Shown: piece by piece, positions 17,486 to 26,467 of the stretch
Layout: each line of letters opens with the position of its first letter
Numbering within the stretch: position 1 is the stretch's first letter
Origin: Desulfobacula sp964636495
Lineage (GTDB): Bacteria; Desulfobacterota; Desulfobacteria; Desulfobacterales; Desulfobacteraceae
DNA: 64,000 nucleotides
Assembly: GCA_964636495.1 (NCBI GenBank)
Contig: CAZWSL010000004.1
Location: 62,001-126,000, forward strand
Direction: 5' to 3'
Position numbers and translations under genes: made by a program
Notes under the pieces: model-generated
Database searches by the model: none
What the model was told of the DNA's origin: nothing
The model's input: only the letters and a program-made list of their open reading frames with translations

Positions 17486-18037
17486 ATGTCCCTGGATACA
17501 GAACAGAGAGATCAGATTGAAAATATTCTGAAATCCCACAACTATTCAGATTTCAAATGGATTGACCCTAAAAAGATTGTTGTTTCACAATGGGTCAGGA
17601 TGAAATGCAGATTTGGATGCAGCGAGTATGGCCACGGGGGGACATGTCCCCCTGCAACACCGTCTGTAGCAGAGTGCAGGGAATTTTTCAGTGAGTATGA
17701 AGATGCTGTTATACTGCATTTTGAGGGGTTGATGGACAAGCCTGAGGACCGTCATGCCTGGACTGCAAAAATCAATGCACAACTTGTTCAATTGGAGCGG
17801 TCCGTATTTATTGCAGGCTTTGAAAGAGCTTTTCAGCTGTTTATGGACTCCTGCAGCTTCTGCAGAGAGTGTTCTGAAACTCGGGAGACCTGTAAAAAAC
17901 CCCGCATGGCCCGTCCTGCTCCGGAAGCAATGGCAGTGGATGTATACACTACCGTCCGTCAGGCTGGATTTGAAATAAATGTACTGCCGGAGTATGACAG
18001 AACAATGGATCGTTTTGCGATTCTGCTGATCCATTAG
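17486..18037 (+). CDS. DUF2284 cysteine-rich metal-binding protein
   Basis: A 183-residue protein with the family's clustered Cys: MKCRFGCSEYGHGGTCPP at residues 33-50 and CSFCRECSETRETC near 120-135, likely ligands for an Fe-S cluster or other metal. The N-terminus has the usual DPKKIVVSQWVRMKC block. Function is not established; family members are often found in anaerobes near corrinoid or methyl-transfer genes. It starts a new transcription unit after the terminator, followed by the DUF1638-hydantoinase fusion. A role in corrinoid maturation or electron delivery to the activator is inference only. Confidence 0.8.
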   Translation: MSLDTEQRDQIENILKSHNYSDFKWIDPKKIVVSQWVRMKCRFGCSEYGHGGTCPPATPSVAECREFFSEYEDAVILHFEGLMDKPEDRHAWTAKINAQLVQLERSVFIAGFERAFQLFMDSCSFCRECSETRETCKKPRMARPAPEAMAVDVYTTVRQAGFEINVLPEYDRTMDRFAILLIH

Positions 18038-18120
18038 CATTTGAATAACCTTCCCTGTTCCAAATTTTTAAAGGGGCTTTACCAGGGTGATAAAACTGTT
18101 AACCTGACCGGAGAAAACCA

Positions 18121-20943
18121 TTGAACAGAAAAATCCACGTGATTTCCTGCGCAGTTCTGGCCATTGATATTAAACACAGTGCCAGAAAACTTGGAATCGA
18201 TATAGAGTATAAATTCCTGGAGGCCGGACTCCACAGCAATCCGGGAAAGCTCAAGCAGAAACTTCAGGCTGCCATTGATGAGATCTCAGAAAAAGGATCA
18301 TGTGAGCGTATTGTTATCGGATACGGTATCTGCGGCAAGGGAACCATTGGTGTTCAATCACGTTCTATTCCATTGACCATACCCAAAGTCCATGACTGCA
18401 TCGCACTTTTTTTAGGCGGTGACAAGGCGTATAAAACCGAGTTTAAAAAATTTCCAGGCACATACTACCTCTCGGCAGGCTGGTGTGAAGAGAAGACTGA
18501 GCCCATATCCCAGAGAAAACAGTGGGCCTATTTTGGTGATAAAAAACTTGAATTTGATGATCTGGTTGAAAAACATGGTAAAAATGCAGCCAGGCAAACC
18601 TTTAACTTCTTGAATTCATGGCAGAGAAACTATCAGAGAGCCGCTTTTATCGAAACAGGAGCAAAGACATCTCCACGGTATGAAGACCTGGCCAGAGAGA
18701 TGGCAAGGGAATACAACTGGAAATATAAAAAAATAAAAGGCAGCCAGCTGCTGATCGAAAAAATGATTACAACAGAGGCATCAACAGCTGAAATCCTGTT
18801 TGTGCCGCCAGGGCATGTAATCGGGTTTGATGCAATACAGTCAACGCTGTCTGCCAGTCCTGTTTTAAATCATGACTCTCCAATAAAGAAATCCACCTCT
18901 GTGACAGAAGTTGACAACGGGACAGATCCACATGAAGGCTATATCAAAACCGGTCTGGGAATTGATGCAGGCGGGACATACACAGATGCAGTGATTTATG
19001 ATCTTGAAAAAAACAGAACGCTTTTTAAAAGTAAATCCCTGACTACAAAATGGGATTTTACAATAGGTATCAACAATGCATTAAAGAAACTGGATCAGGA
19101 AAAATTACGCCGGATAGAGCTGATCTCTCTTTCAACAACCCTTGCAACCAATGCTATCGTTGAAAATGAAGGACAGAAAGTCGGAATGCTTCTCATGCCT
19201 CCACATGGTCTCACCATTAATAAGGCGATATCTCATCACCCGAAAGCGGTTATTCAGGGACAGCTGGACATCACAGGCAGGGAGATTATTGCACCTGATC
19301 CGGAAGAGATAAGACAAAAGACTGTTCAGATGGTTAAAAACCATGGCGTGACTGCCTTTGCCGTATCCGGATATGCCGGTTCGATAAATCCCGAGCATGA
19401 AATATCAGTAAAAAAGATCATCCAGCAGGAAACAGGCTGTTTTGTCACCTGCGGCCATGAATTGTCCGACTCATTGAATTTTCATACCAGGGCAACGACT
19501 GCCATGCTCAATGCACGTATTATTCCAAGGCTGACAAATCTTCTTTCAGATGTTGAAAAAGTGATGGCAGATCTCGGCATCCATGCACCCGTTGTCGTGG
19601 TAAAGGGAGACGGCACGTTAATGAATTCTGCCATGGCAAAGCAGCGGCCGGTTGAAACCATTCTTTCCGGCCCTGCAGCCAGTGTGGCAGGTGCAAAACA
19701 TATAACCGGAATCAAAGATGCTCTGGTGGTGGACATGGGCGGAACAACAACAGATACGGCAGCAATAGCAGGCGGTCTGGTAACCCTTAATAAAAAAGGA
19801 TCAAATGTAGGAGGGCACAGAACCCATGTAAATGCCCTTGAAATCAGGACATCAGGACTTGGAGGAGACAGTCTCATCTCCTTTGAAAAGGGAGAATTTC
19901 TTATCGGCCCCAAAAGGGTTGCTCCCATTGCCTGGCTGGGTCACACCCTTCCCCGTGCAAAAGACACCTTAAAATTCTTAAATCAGAATCTGCAGAACTA
20001 CACCACCTCCACCAGAAAAATGCAGATTCTTACCCTGACAGGATCTACAAAGCAGCTTGAACTGACTCCAATGGAGAAAAAAATCATCTCGCTGCTGGAA
20101 GAGAGGCCCTATTCAATTGATGAACTGGTGGTTAAGACAGATGCATTGTCAGACAGCAGTCTCCCTTTAAACAGGCTTGAAGAGAATTTTATCATCCAGC
20201 GATGCGGATTAACCTTGACAGATCTTCTACACATTAATGGAAAATTTGTTAAGTGGGACAGGCAGATAGCACAAGAGCTGTGCGAGATGTTCTGCTATCT
20301 GGCAAAAAAACAGCAGCAGGAGCTGATTGTGCACCTGCTGGAGACAGGTATGAATCTTCTCACTATTGAACTCCTGAAACGCCAGCTGGACGATGAAGTC
20401 GATCCTGAGGCACTCCATACCTGCCCGGTATGCAAGGTTCTGATCCAGAATATGCTGTCCGGAAACAATCCGCTTTACAAAGTATCCATAGACCTCAAAA
20501 GACCGGTGATCGGTATTGGTGCGCCCATCAAATATTTTCTCCCAAAGGCAGTAAATCCGCTTGGTGCTGAAGTGATCCTGCCGGATGATGCAGATGTGGC
20601 CAATGCCATTGGTGCCATAACCAGCCTTGTTGTGATAAAAAAACAGTTGCGGATCATACCTGGTGAGCAGGGAGACTTTATTGTGGAGGGGGTTGCCGGA
20701 ACCCGCCGGTTTAAATATTTTGATGATGCTGATCATTTTGCAAGGAAAAGAGTGATCAGCATCGTAAGAGAGATGGCTGAAGCCTCGGGAACAAGCAGCA
20801 GAAAAGTAAAAATGGAAACAAGGGACAAGATCCCCCTGACTGCAGGTGGCGACCCTGTTTTCATGGGGAGAACCCTTTTTGCCACTCTGACCGGACGACC
20901 TGACATCGTCTTAAAAGAGCACCAGCTGAAAATTCTTGAATAG
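18121..20943 (+). CDS. DUF1638 - hydantoinase/oxoprolinase (ASKHA ATPase) fusion
   Basis: A 940-residue protein read from a TTG start after a CGGAG site; no ATG lies nearby. Residues 1-240 are DUF1638-like (VISCAVLAIDIK, RIVIGYGICGKGTIG, VHDCIALFLGG). After a linker, residues 278-930 form a hydantoinase/oxoprolinase-type ASKHA ATPase: phosphate-1 loop GIDAGGTYTDAVIYD (281 onward), LSTTLATNAIVE, adenosine-site region VVDMGGTTTDTAAI, and a segment RCGLTLTDLLHI typical of one hydantoinase subfamily. No metal-site or ring-opening function is proven. ASKHA-type ATPases reactivate corrinoid proteins in other methyltransferase systems (RACo), so an ATP-dependent reductive activator role is attractive but inferred. 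The TIM-barrel gene follows by 14 bp. Confidence 0.8.
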   Translation: MNRKIHVISCAVLAIDIKHSARKLGIDIEYKFLEAGLHSNPGKLKQKLQAAIDEISEKGSCERIVIGYGICGKGTIGVQSRSIPLTIPKVHDCIALFLGGDKAYKTEFKKFPGTYYLSAGWCEEKTEPISQRKQWAYFGDKKLEFDDLVEKHGKNAARQTFNFLNSWQRNYQRAAFIETGAKTSPRYEDLAREMAREYNWKYKKIKGSQLLIEKMITTEASTAEILFVPPGHVIGFDAIQSTLSASPVLNHDSPIKKSTSVTEVDNGTDPHEGYIKTGLGIDAGGTYTDAVIYDLEKNRTLFKSKSLTTKWDFTIGINNALKKLDQEKLRRIELISLSTTLATNAIVENEGQKVGMLLMPPHGLTINKAISHHPKAVIQGQLDITGREIIAPDPEEIRQKTVQMVKNHGVTAFAVSGYAGSINPEHEISVKKIIQQETGCFVTCGHELSDSLNFHTRATTAMLNARIIPRLTNLLSDVEKVMADLGIHAPVVVVKGDGTLMNSAMAKQRPVETILSGPAASVAGAKHITGIKDALVVDMGGTTTDTAAIAGGLVTLNKKGSNVGGHRTHVNALEIRTSGLGGDSLISFEKGEFLIGPKRVAPIAWLGHTLPRAKDTLKFLNQNLQNYTTSTRKMQILTLTGSTKQLELTPMEKKIISLLEERPYSIDELVVKTDALSDSSLPLNRLEENFIIQRCGLTLTDLLHINGKFVKWDRQIAQELCEMFCYLAKKQQQELIVHLLETGMNLLTIELLKRQLDDEVDPEALHTCPVCKVLIQNMLSGNNPLYKVSIDLKRPVIGIGAPIKYFLPKAVNPLGAEVILPDDADVANAIGAITSLVVIKKQLRIIPGEQGDFIVEGVAGTRRFKYFDDADHFARKRVISIVREMAEASGTSSRKVKMETRDKIPLTAGGDPVFMGRTLFATLTGRPDIVLKEHQLKILE

Positions 20944-20957
20944 AAAAAGGAGGCTCC

Positions 20958-21839
20958 ATGCAGCTGGGATTACATACATACAGTCTATATCTGCACGGCA
21001 TCGGCCAGGCCTGGGCAGGATTTGAACTGCCGTGGAAAAGAGAATTAAGTACATTTGAGCTTTTTGATCTGGGTATTGAACTCGGGCTGGACGGATTCCA
21101 CCTTGATGACGGTGTTCTCGAAAAACTGGATGCTAATTATCTCAGGGAAGTTAATGCTGCTGCCGAAGAGAAAAACCTCTACCTGGAATATAATATGTCC
21201 CTTGATCTGGGACATTTCGGCATTGGTGTTCAACATGATTTAAAAGAGGGGTTGAACACTGCCCGGCTCATCGGTGCCGATATCCTCAAGGTCAGTATGG
21301 ATCTTCCGCGACCCCGCCCCCGGGCTGGAAGCAGGTTTCATCCGGCAGTCATGCCGTATCTTGAAAAAACAGTTCAAAAACTTAAAACAGCTGCACCTGC
21401 TGCAGAAGCGTACGGTATTCGCCTTGCCCTGGAAAATCATTGTGACAGTTTTTCAGATGAAATCATCTGGGTTATCCAGCAGGTGAACCATCCATTTGTA
21501 GGTGCCTGTATGGATACAGTAAATGCCTGGCATATGTGTGAAGATCCCATGAAAGCAATTGAGAATCTTGCACCCATAGCCTTTACCAACCATTTCAGGG
21601 ATGATTGTATTGAATTCCGCCGTGATGGATTCAGAGTCACAGGTGTGGCAGTGGGCGATGGAGATATTGATATGAAAAAAGCTTATGAACTGATTAAACT
21701 CGAATCTCCCTCTGACCGGATCAATATTGAAACTGAAATGGGGTTCAGCCTGGAAAACAGAGAAGAGGCATTGCGCCTTGAGATTGAAACCATCAGAAAA
21801 AGCATTCACTACTGCAGGAATATTCTTCAAATAAATTAA
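20958..21839 (+). CDS. Sugar phosphate isomerase/epimerase-like (xylose isomerase-type TIM barrel)
   Basis: A 293-residue AP-endonuclease-2/xylose isomerase-like TIM barrel. Metal-site motifs are visible: LALENHCDSFSDE (Glu and His), GACMDTVNAW (Asp), FTNHFRD (His) and INIETEMGF (Glu). Such folds catalyse isomerisations or eliminations on sugar acids or polyols with divalent metals. AGGAGG precedes the ATG by six bases, and spacing to the upstream fusion is 14 bp, so the two are co-transcribed. Its role in amine metabolism is unclear; it might process an unusual carbon skeleton freed from a methylated substrate. Confidence 0.78.
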   Translation: MQLGLHTYSLYLHGIGQAWAGFELPWKRELSTFELFDLGIELGLDGFHLDDGVLEKLDANYLREVNAAAEEKNLYLEYNMSLDLGHFGIGVQHDLKEGLNTARLIGADILKVSMDLPRPRPRAGSRFHPAVMPYLEKTVQKLKTAAPAAEAYGIRLALENHCDSFSDEIIWVIQQVNHPFVGACMDTVNAWHMCEDPMKAIENLAPIAFTNHFRDDCIEFRRDGFRVTGVAVGDGDIDMKKAYELIKLESPSDRINIETEMGFSLENREEALRLEIETIRKSIHYCRNILQIN

Positions 21840-21843
21840 TACC

Positions 21844-21894
21844 GGCTGATCCTCAGCCACGACACCATCTGAAATGATAACAAAATTTATCATT
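21844..21894 (+). terminator. Two adjacent hairpins after the TIM-barrel gene, possible operon end
   Basis: First hairpin: GGCTGA (21844-21849), loop TCC, TCAGCC (21853-21858). Second: AATGATAA (21873-21880), 6-nt spacer, TTATCATT (21887-21894). Both stems are perfect, but no strong T-run follows, so termination is only likely by position, before the AT-rich promoter region of the GntR gene. Confidence 0.45.
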
Positions 21895-22035
21895 ATGCAA
21901 AGATATCTCCAATTATAACGCCTATTTTGATATTATGTGATAGTATTTTGATATATTAATTATAATGTTTAATATAATTCAAACTATTGTTTAATCTTTC
22001 AAAAATAAACTTGTTTATGCTCAATAATTAAATTG

Positions 22036-22063
22036 TTGATAATATAATTTTATATGATATATA
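22036..22063 (+). promoter_or_regulatory. Candidate sigma-70 promoter of the GntR gene
   Basis: TTGATA (22036-22041), 16-bp spacer, TATATA (22058-22063), giving a leader of about 35 nt to the ATG at 22108. The region is very AT-rich, which lowers specificity. A half-site TTGATATATTAAT lies upstream at 21948-21960. Confidence 0.45.
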
Positions 22064-22107
22064 TAGGCAGATCCATTAAACCTTATACAGACACACAGGA
22101 GAGATGA

Positions 22108-22779
22108 ATGCCGAAAAAAAAAGGCGGTTCCAGTAAGCTCATCATATATAAGCATATCAGAAAAGATATTATTACAGGCAGGAAGAAACCAGGTGAAAGA
22201 TTATCCATTGATATTCTGAAAAATGAATTCGGCACCAGTGTCACTCCTGTCAGAGATGCTCTTCAGATGCTGTGCCATGAAGATCTTGTAACAATAAAGC
22301 CACGATCGGGTTACTATATTACCAGTGTCACTCTGAAAGAACTGAATGATATGCTTGAGTTGAGACAGATTCTTGAACTGGCTGCAGTGGAACGTGCAGC
22401 TGAAAAAATCAGCGATGAGCAGATCACCCTTCTTGAAAATGTACATGCGGGTTACACGGATGATGATAATGAAACCTATTCAAGATATACTGAAGAAAAC
22501 CAGAATTTTCATTATCTTGTTGCCAGAGCATCTGGAAATGACGAGCTGGCTCGTCAGGTCAATCATTTGCATGACCGTCTGGCCCGCTTTGTTGTAATCG
22601 TCCGTTCAGGAAAAGAGATGGTTGATATTCATGGAAACCTGATTGAAAAATTAAAGGCTCATGATCCTGCAGGAGCCAAAAAGACATTGCAGAAAGAGCT
22701 GGATGAAGCCAGAAGAGCCATCATGGAAAAAATCATGCAGGAAGAAGCTGCCTCCTGGTACCTGGGAACAGCTAAGTGA
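22108..22779 (+). CDS. GntR family (FCD/FadR-type) transcriptional regulator
   Basis: A 223-residue regulator with an N-terminal winged helix (residues 10-75: IYKHIRKDIITGRKKPGERL, LKNEFGTSVTPVRDALQML) and a C-terminal FCD ligand domain (about 80-215). FCD metal-site candidates include the Asp/Glu in the first helix region (DMLELRQILELAAVE), His in NFHYLVARASGN and a later His in VDIHGNLIEKL. FCD regulators usually repress catabolic genes until a small carboxylate binds. It lies between the TIM-barrel unit and the AOR/mttB unit, and shared palindromic sequences occur on both sides of the gene, so it probably controls itself and the AOR. Confidence 0.88.
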   Translation: MPKKKGGSSKLIIYKHIRKDIITGRKKPGERLSIDILKNEFGTSVTPVRDALQMLCHEDLVTIKPRSGYYITSVTLKELNDMLELRQILELAAVERAAEKISDEQITLLENVHAGYTDDDNETYSRYTEENQNFHYLVARASGNDELARQVNHLHDRLARFVVIVRSGKEMVDIHGNLIEKLKAHDPAGAKKTLQKELDEARRAIMEKIMQEEAASWYLGTAK

Positions 22780-22849
22780 TCATGCCGGCTCTTTCCGGTA
22801 TGCTGCATCTCTGTTTCTTGACCGGAAATCTCTCCGGACAATGGACATT

Positions 22850-22882
22850 TTGATATATTAATATTTTTTTTTAATATATCAA
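22850..22882. promoter_or_regulatory. Palindromic putative operator between gntR and AOR genes
   Basis: Perfect 12-bp arms TTGATATATTAA (22850-22861) and TTAATATATCAA (22871-22882) with a 9-bp T-rich spacer. One arm recurs upstream of gntR at 21948-21960. Position in front of the AOR gene, together with the repeat near the regulator's own promoter, suggests the GntR operator. All-AT arms make a terminator unlikely. Confidence 0.55.
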
Positions 22883-23038
22883 TTTTATCATTGTTTTTTT
22901 TTATTTAATAAACTATTGATAGCAATAAAGTGTTATAATATGAATTTGTACAGTTATGATAGAGTCTGGAACAGATATGCTCTACTCAGGTGAATACGAT
23001 TTAAAACAGCAGGCAGATACATCAATGGAGAGAAGATC

Positions 23039-24862
23039 ATGGGTTTGATAAAACAGTTTGGAAGACTGCTCTCCATCAACCTGGATTCAAACCGATGCAC
23101 GTTCTCAAAACTCCCTGAAAAAGCGCTTCCTGCCCTTGGGGGCAGAGGGTTTAACATCTGGTACCTCTATCATAATCTTCCTGTTGGAACGGATCCTTTG
23201 AGTCCTGAAAACATACTGGTGATATCCTGCGGATATCTCACCGGATCATCTGCCCCTACCTCGGCAAGGCTGCACATAAACGCGCTCTCCCCTCTGACAG
23301 GAATACTGGGAAGTTCAAATATCGGAGGATATGCCGGTGCGTGGCTGCGATCGTGCAATATCTCCTCTGTCATCATAAAGGGAAAATCAAATCACCCCGT
23401 CTACCTCTATATTGACCATAACGGCGCCCGTCTGAAAGATGCTTCCCATCTTACGGGTAAAGATACATTTCAGACAGAGGAGAGCCTAAAACAGACCCAT
23501 CAGAATAAAAAACTGAAAATTCTTGCCATCGGGCCTGGTGGTGAAAGTCAGATCAGGTTTGCCGCCATAATGAGCGGAAAGGATCACGCTGCAGGCAGAA
23601 CCGGGATGGGGTCTGTCATGGGATCAAAAAACCTTAAGGCCATCGTGGTCTCCAGGGGGAAGCACACCCATTTTTCTGCAGACACCCCATCACAGAAAAA
23701 AGCAGTAAAAGATTATATATCTCAAATAAAAAAATCTTCAGAATATAATTTTTTTTCAAAATACGGCGGGGCCGGTTATGTTAAATGGGTGAATGATTTT
23801 GGAATTATGGGTGCAAAAAACTACAGCCGTATCGGAATCAGGGATATTGAAAAAATTGATGGCCGGCAGATGGATAAAAATGTTGTCCGGTACAGTGGCT
23901 GTTTCCGGTGCCCGGTACAGTGCAAGGCAGATATAAAAATAGAGGGAGAGGACAAGGATAAACGCTTCACCCGACCAGAATTTGAACCAATAATCAACCT
24001 TGGTCCAAAGTGCGGCCTTAACGATCTAAACCAGATCATTAAACTGGATAACCTCTGTGGCCGCCTTGGAATAGATACGACCTCAACTGCCAGTGTCATT
24101 GCCTTTGCAATGGATCTTTTTGAAAAAAAAATAGTGTCAGATGAAATGGCTGGAAATCTGGATCTCTCCTGGGGGAACTCTGCAGCCATGGAAGAATTAA
24201 TTTATCAGATGGTAGAGGGTAAAGGACTTGGAAAGATTTTACGGCTGGGGGTTAGAAAAGCCGCTGAAATCATAGGGAGAGATGCTGCAAAGCATGCAGC
24301 TCATGTCAAGGGCCTGGAGCTGACGGCATATCATCCTGCAGCTATTATGGGCACCGCACTTGGATATGCGGTATCAAGCCGGGGCGGTGATTACAATAAT
24401 GTTTATGCCAGCCTTGAATACAGCTGGTCAGCATCCAGGGCCAAAGATGAATTTGGAAGCAGTGAAGCTGTCAATATAAAATCGATAACAGCAAAAGGCA
24501 GGGTGATAAAAAAAGCCGTTATTACCAATATCATAGTTGACAGCCTGGGGCTTTGCAAGGTGCCGGTCCTGTCTCTTTTAAAATCCTTTAATCTTGATAA
24601 TGAGATAAAGCTTATAAGAGAGCTGACCAATGTTGATATTACAAACAGAGTGCTTTTTAAAACTGGAGAAAAGACAGCTGCACTTGAGAAGCTCTTTAAT
24701 ATCAAACATGCAGAAGATAATATTCAAGATACACTCCCTGAGATGTTCATTGGCCGGGATAAGGAACAGACATTATTCCGGCAGAATTTTGAGACAATGT
24801 TACAAGGATACTATAAAGCAATGGGTTGGGACAGAAACGGTATCCCGCCTGAACCCGAATAA
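23039..24862 (+). CDS. Aldehyde:ferredoxin oxidoreductase family (tungstopterin) enzyme
   Basis: A 607-residue AOR-family protein. The N-terminal domain has FGRLLSINLDSNRC and the pterin-binding ALGGRGFNIWYL and SSAPTSARLHINALSPLTG blocks. The [4Fe-4S] ligands are in YSGCFRCPVQCK (about residues 285-296), with the fourth Cys probably in DSLGLCKVP. Length matches the family (about 600). These enzymes oxidise aldehydes to acids with ferredoxin, using a bis-pterin tungsten cofactor. Demethylation or oxidation of amines can release aldehydes, which would give a reason for its place in this region, but the substrate is not known. Downstream, a strong hairpin separates it from the second mttB-like gene. 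Confidence 0.88.
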   Translation: MGLIKQFGRLLSINLDSNRCTFSKLPEKALPALGGRGFNIWYLYHNLPVGTDPLSPENILVISCGYLTGSSAPTSARLHINALSPLTGILGSSNIGGYAGAWLRSCNISSVIIKGKSNHPVYLYIDHNGARLKDASHLTGKDTFQTEESLKQTHQNKKLKILAIGPGGESQIRFAAIMSGKDHAAGRTGMGSVMGSKNLKAIVVSRGKHTHFSADTPSQKKAVKDYISQIKKSSEYNFFSKYGGAGYVKWVNDFGIMGAKNYSRIGIRDIEKIDGRQMDKNVVRYSGCFRCPVQCKADIKIEGEDKDKRFTRPEFEPIINLGPKCGLNDLNQIIKLDNLCGRLGIDTTSTASVIAFAMDLFEKKIVSDEMAGNLDLSWGNSAAMEELIYQMVEGKGLGKILRLGVRKAAEIIGRDAAKHAAHVKGLELTAYHPAAIMGTALGYAVSSRGGDYNNVYASLEYSWSASRAKDEFGSSEAVNIKSITAKGRVIKKAVITNIIVDSLGLCKVPVLSLLKSFNLDNEIKLIRELTNVDITNRVLFKTGEKTAALEKLFNIKHAEDNIQDTLPEMFIGRDKEQTLFRQNFETMLQGYYKAMGWDRNGIPPEPE

Positions 24863-24889
24863 ATAATAAAATCCATATAACAGCCATGG

Positions 24890-24917
24890 GGCAGACCTGA
24901 TCTGTTATCAGGCTGCC
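24890..24917 (+). terminator. GC-rich hairpin between AOR and second mttB-like gene
   Basis: GGCAG-A-CCTGAT (24890-24901) pairs with ATCAGG-CTGCC (24907-24917) around a 5-nt loop, an 11-bp stem with one bulged A. No T-run follows on the plus strand, so it may be a weak terminator, an RNA processing site or an operator for the downstream gene. Confidence 0.45.
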
Positions 24918-24984
24918 TTACAACAGAGAGTAAAAAAATTTGAATCATTTACTTTGTTATTTCATATAAAAATTGGAGGAAAAA

Positions 24985-26454
24985 ATGATCCAGTCTTCAA
25001 ACGTTCAAACCAGATCCGTTGGCATGAAAATTTTAACTGATGACCAGGTGTGGGAAATTAAACAGGCAGCCTTTGATATTATTGAAAATGTGGGATTTGA
25101 ATGCCACCATAAAAAAGTTCATAAAATGATGAAACAGGCTGGAGCTGTGGTAAAGGATAACCGTATCCATATTCCGAGATATATTGTTGAACAAAGCCTT
25201 GTAACTGTGCCCAAAGGGTGGACCATCTATGACAGAAACGGAAAACGGGCAATGGAAGTGGAAGGTGAAAAAAGCCATTACGGCACCTCAACAGCCAGCC
25301 CCAATACAAGGGATGCTTTTACCGGAGATATCCGCCCGACCAGTATCAGGGATATTGAACTGGGTGCCCAGGTGGCAGATTGCCTTGACGGCATCGATTT
25401 TGTCATGCCCATGGGGACAGCTCAGGATGTGCCTGGAGATGCGGCAGAAGTTCATGAATTTGAAGCAATGGTTTCCAATACGGTGAAGCCATCTGTTTTT
25501 ATCGGGTATACCGCCCTTGGCTGTGAATATGTATATGAGATGGCAGCCGTCATTGCCGGAGGACGGGAAAATTTAAGAAACAGACCGTTTACGATTGCAT
25601 ATCCCGAAGCCATTGCACCGCTTTTTTTCCCGGATGAAGTCATTGAGCGTATTTTTGTTGCAGCTGACTGGTTCATGCCTCAGCTGCCGGGCTCCACAGT
25701 CCAGCCAGGAGCTACAGGACCGGTGACACTGGCAGGTGCTATTTCCCTGATCACGGCAGAATCACTGATTCACATAACCATTGCCCAGCTGCGTAAAAAG
25801 GGATGTCCGGTTGCAATGAGCGGCAACTGTGGAATCCTTGACATGAGAACCGCGCTCATGGCAATGGGTGCACCGGAAAACAGTCTTGTTCTTGCTGCCC
25901 AGGCAGAAGTGGCGCAGTCATTTAATCTGCCGACCTGGGGACTGGCCGGTGCAACTGACTCAAAATGTCTTGATGCCCAGGCTGGAATTGAAAGTGCTTT
26001 TTCAATATTGAGCCAGGGGCTTTCCGGATTAAATCTGATCCATGATGTCGGGTATATGGCTGCAGGCATGGCGTGTTCCCTTGAGCAGCTGGTTATGGGA
26101 AATGAAGTCGTAGAAATGACCAGACGGTTTGTAAAAGGAATAAGCGTCACAAGGGAAACAATAGCAAGGCAGATCATAGAGAATGTCGGGCCGCGAGGCC
26201 ATTTCCTGGTGCAGCAGCACACAATGGATAACTTCAAAAAAGAACTCTGGGGTGCCAATCTTATGAACCGCCAGACAATTGATGCCTGGAAAGATGCCGG
26301 AAAACCAACAATGGAACAGCGGGTTAAAGAGGAGATCAGGACGATCACTGAAACCCACAAACCAGAACCGTTGAGCGATAAAGTCGTATCAGAGCTTGAC
26401 CGCTTGAAAAGAGAAGGCGAGAAGGAGATTCTTGCCAGATTGCAGAAAGGATAG
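24985..26454 (+). CDS. MttB-family (non-pyrrolysine) amine methyltransferase, paralogue 2
   Basis: About 489 residues from the ATG at 24985, which follows TTGGAGG; an in-frame TTG at 24973 would overlap that ribosome site. MttB-superfamily blocks include NVGFECHHKKVHKMMKQAGA, PGATGPVTLAGAISLITAE, GATDSKCLDAQAGIESAFS and NLMNRQTIDAWKDAG. No TAG interrupts the frame. It differs clearly from paralogue 1 at the N-terminus and active-site loops, so a different methylated amine is likely. The DAO-type flavoprotein follows by 13 bp and may oxidise its demethylated product, for example dimethylglycine if the substrate is glycine betaine. No corrinoid protein is adjacent; it probably uses the one at 15915. 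Confidence 0.87.
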   Translation: MIQSSNVQTRSVGMKILTDDQVWEIKQAAFDIIENVGFECHHKKVHKMMKQAGAVVKDNRIHIPRYIVEQSLVTVPKGWTIYDRNGKRAMEVEGEKSHYGTSTASPNTRDAFTGDIRPTSIRDIELGAQVADCLDGIDFVMPMGTAQDVPGDAAEVHEFEAMVSNTVKPSVFIGYTALGCEYVYEMAAVIAGGRENLRNRPFTIAYPEAIAPLFFPDEVIERIFVAADWFMPQLPGSTVQPGATGPVTLAGAISLITAESLIHITIAQLRKKGCPVAMSGNCGILDMRTALMAMGAPENSLVLAAQAEVAQSFNLPTWGLAGATDSKCLDAQAGIESAFSILSQGLSGLNLIHDVGYMAAGMACSLEQLVMGNEVVEMTRRFVKGISVTRETIARQIIENVGPRGHFLVQQHTMDNFKKELWGANLMNRQTIDAWKDAGKPTMEQRVKEEIRTITETHKPEPLSDKVVSELDRLKREGEKEILARLQKG

Positions 26455-26467
26455 CGGATAAAAAGAG

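Noticed and set aside
14482..26454. Possible pyrrolysine-containing MttB enzymes
   Set aside because: Both mttB-like frames run full length without an internal TAG, and no pyl genes are seen, so they are non-pyrrolysine family members.
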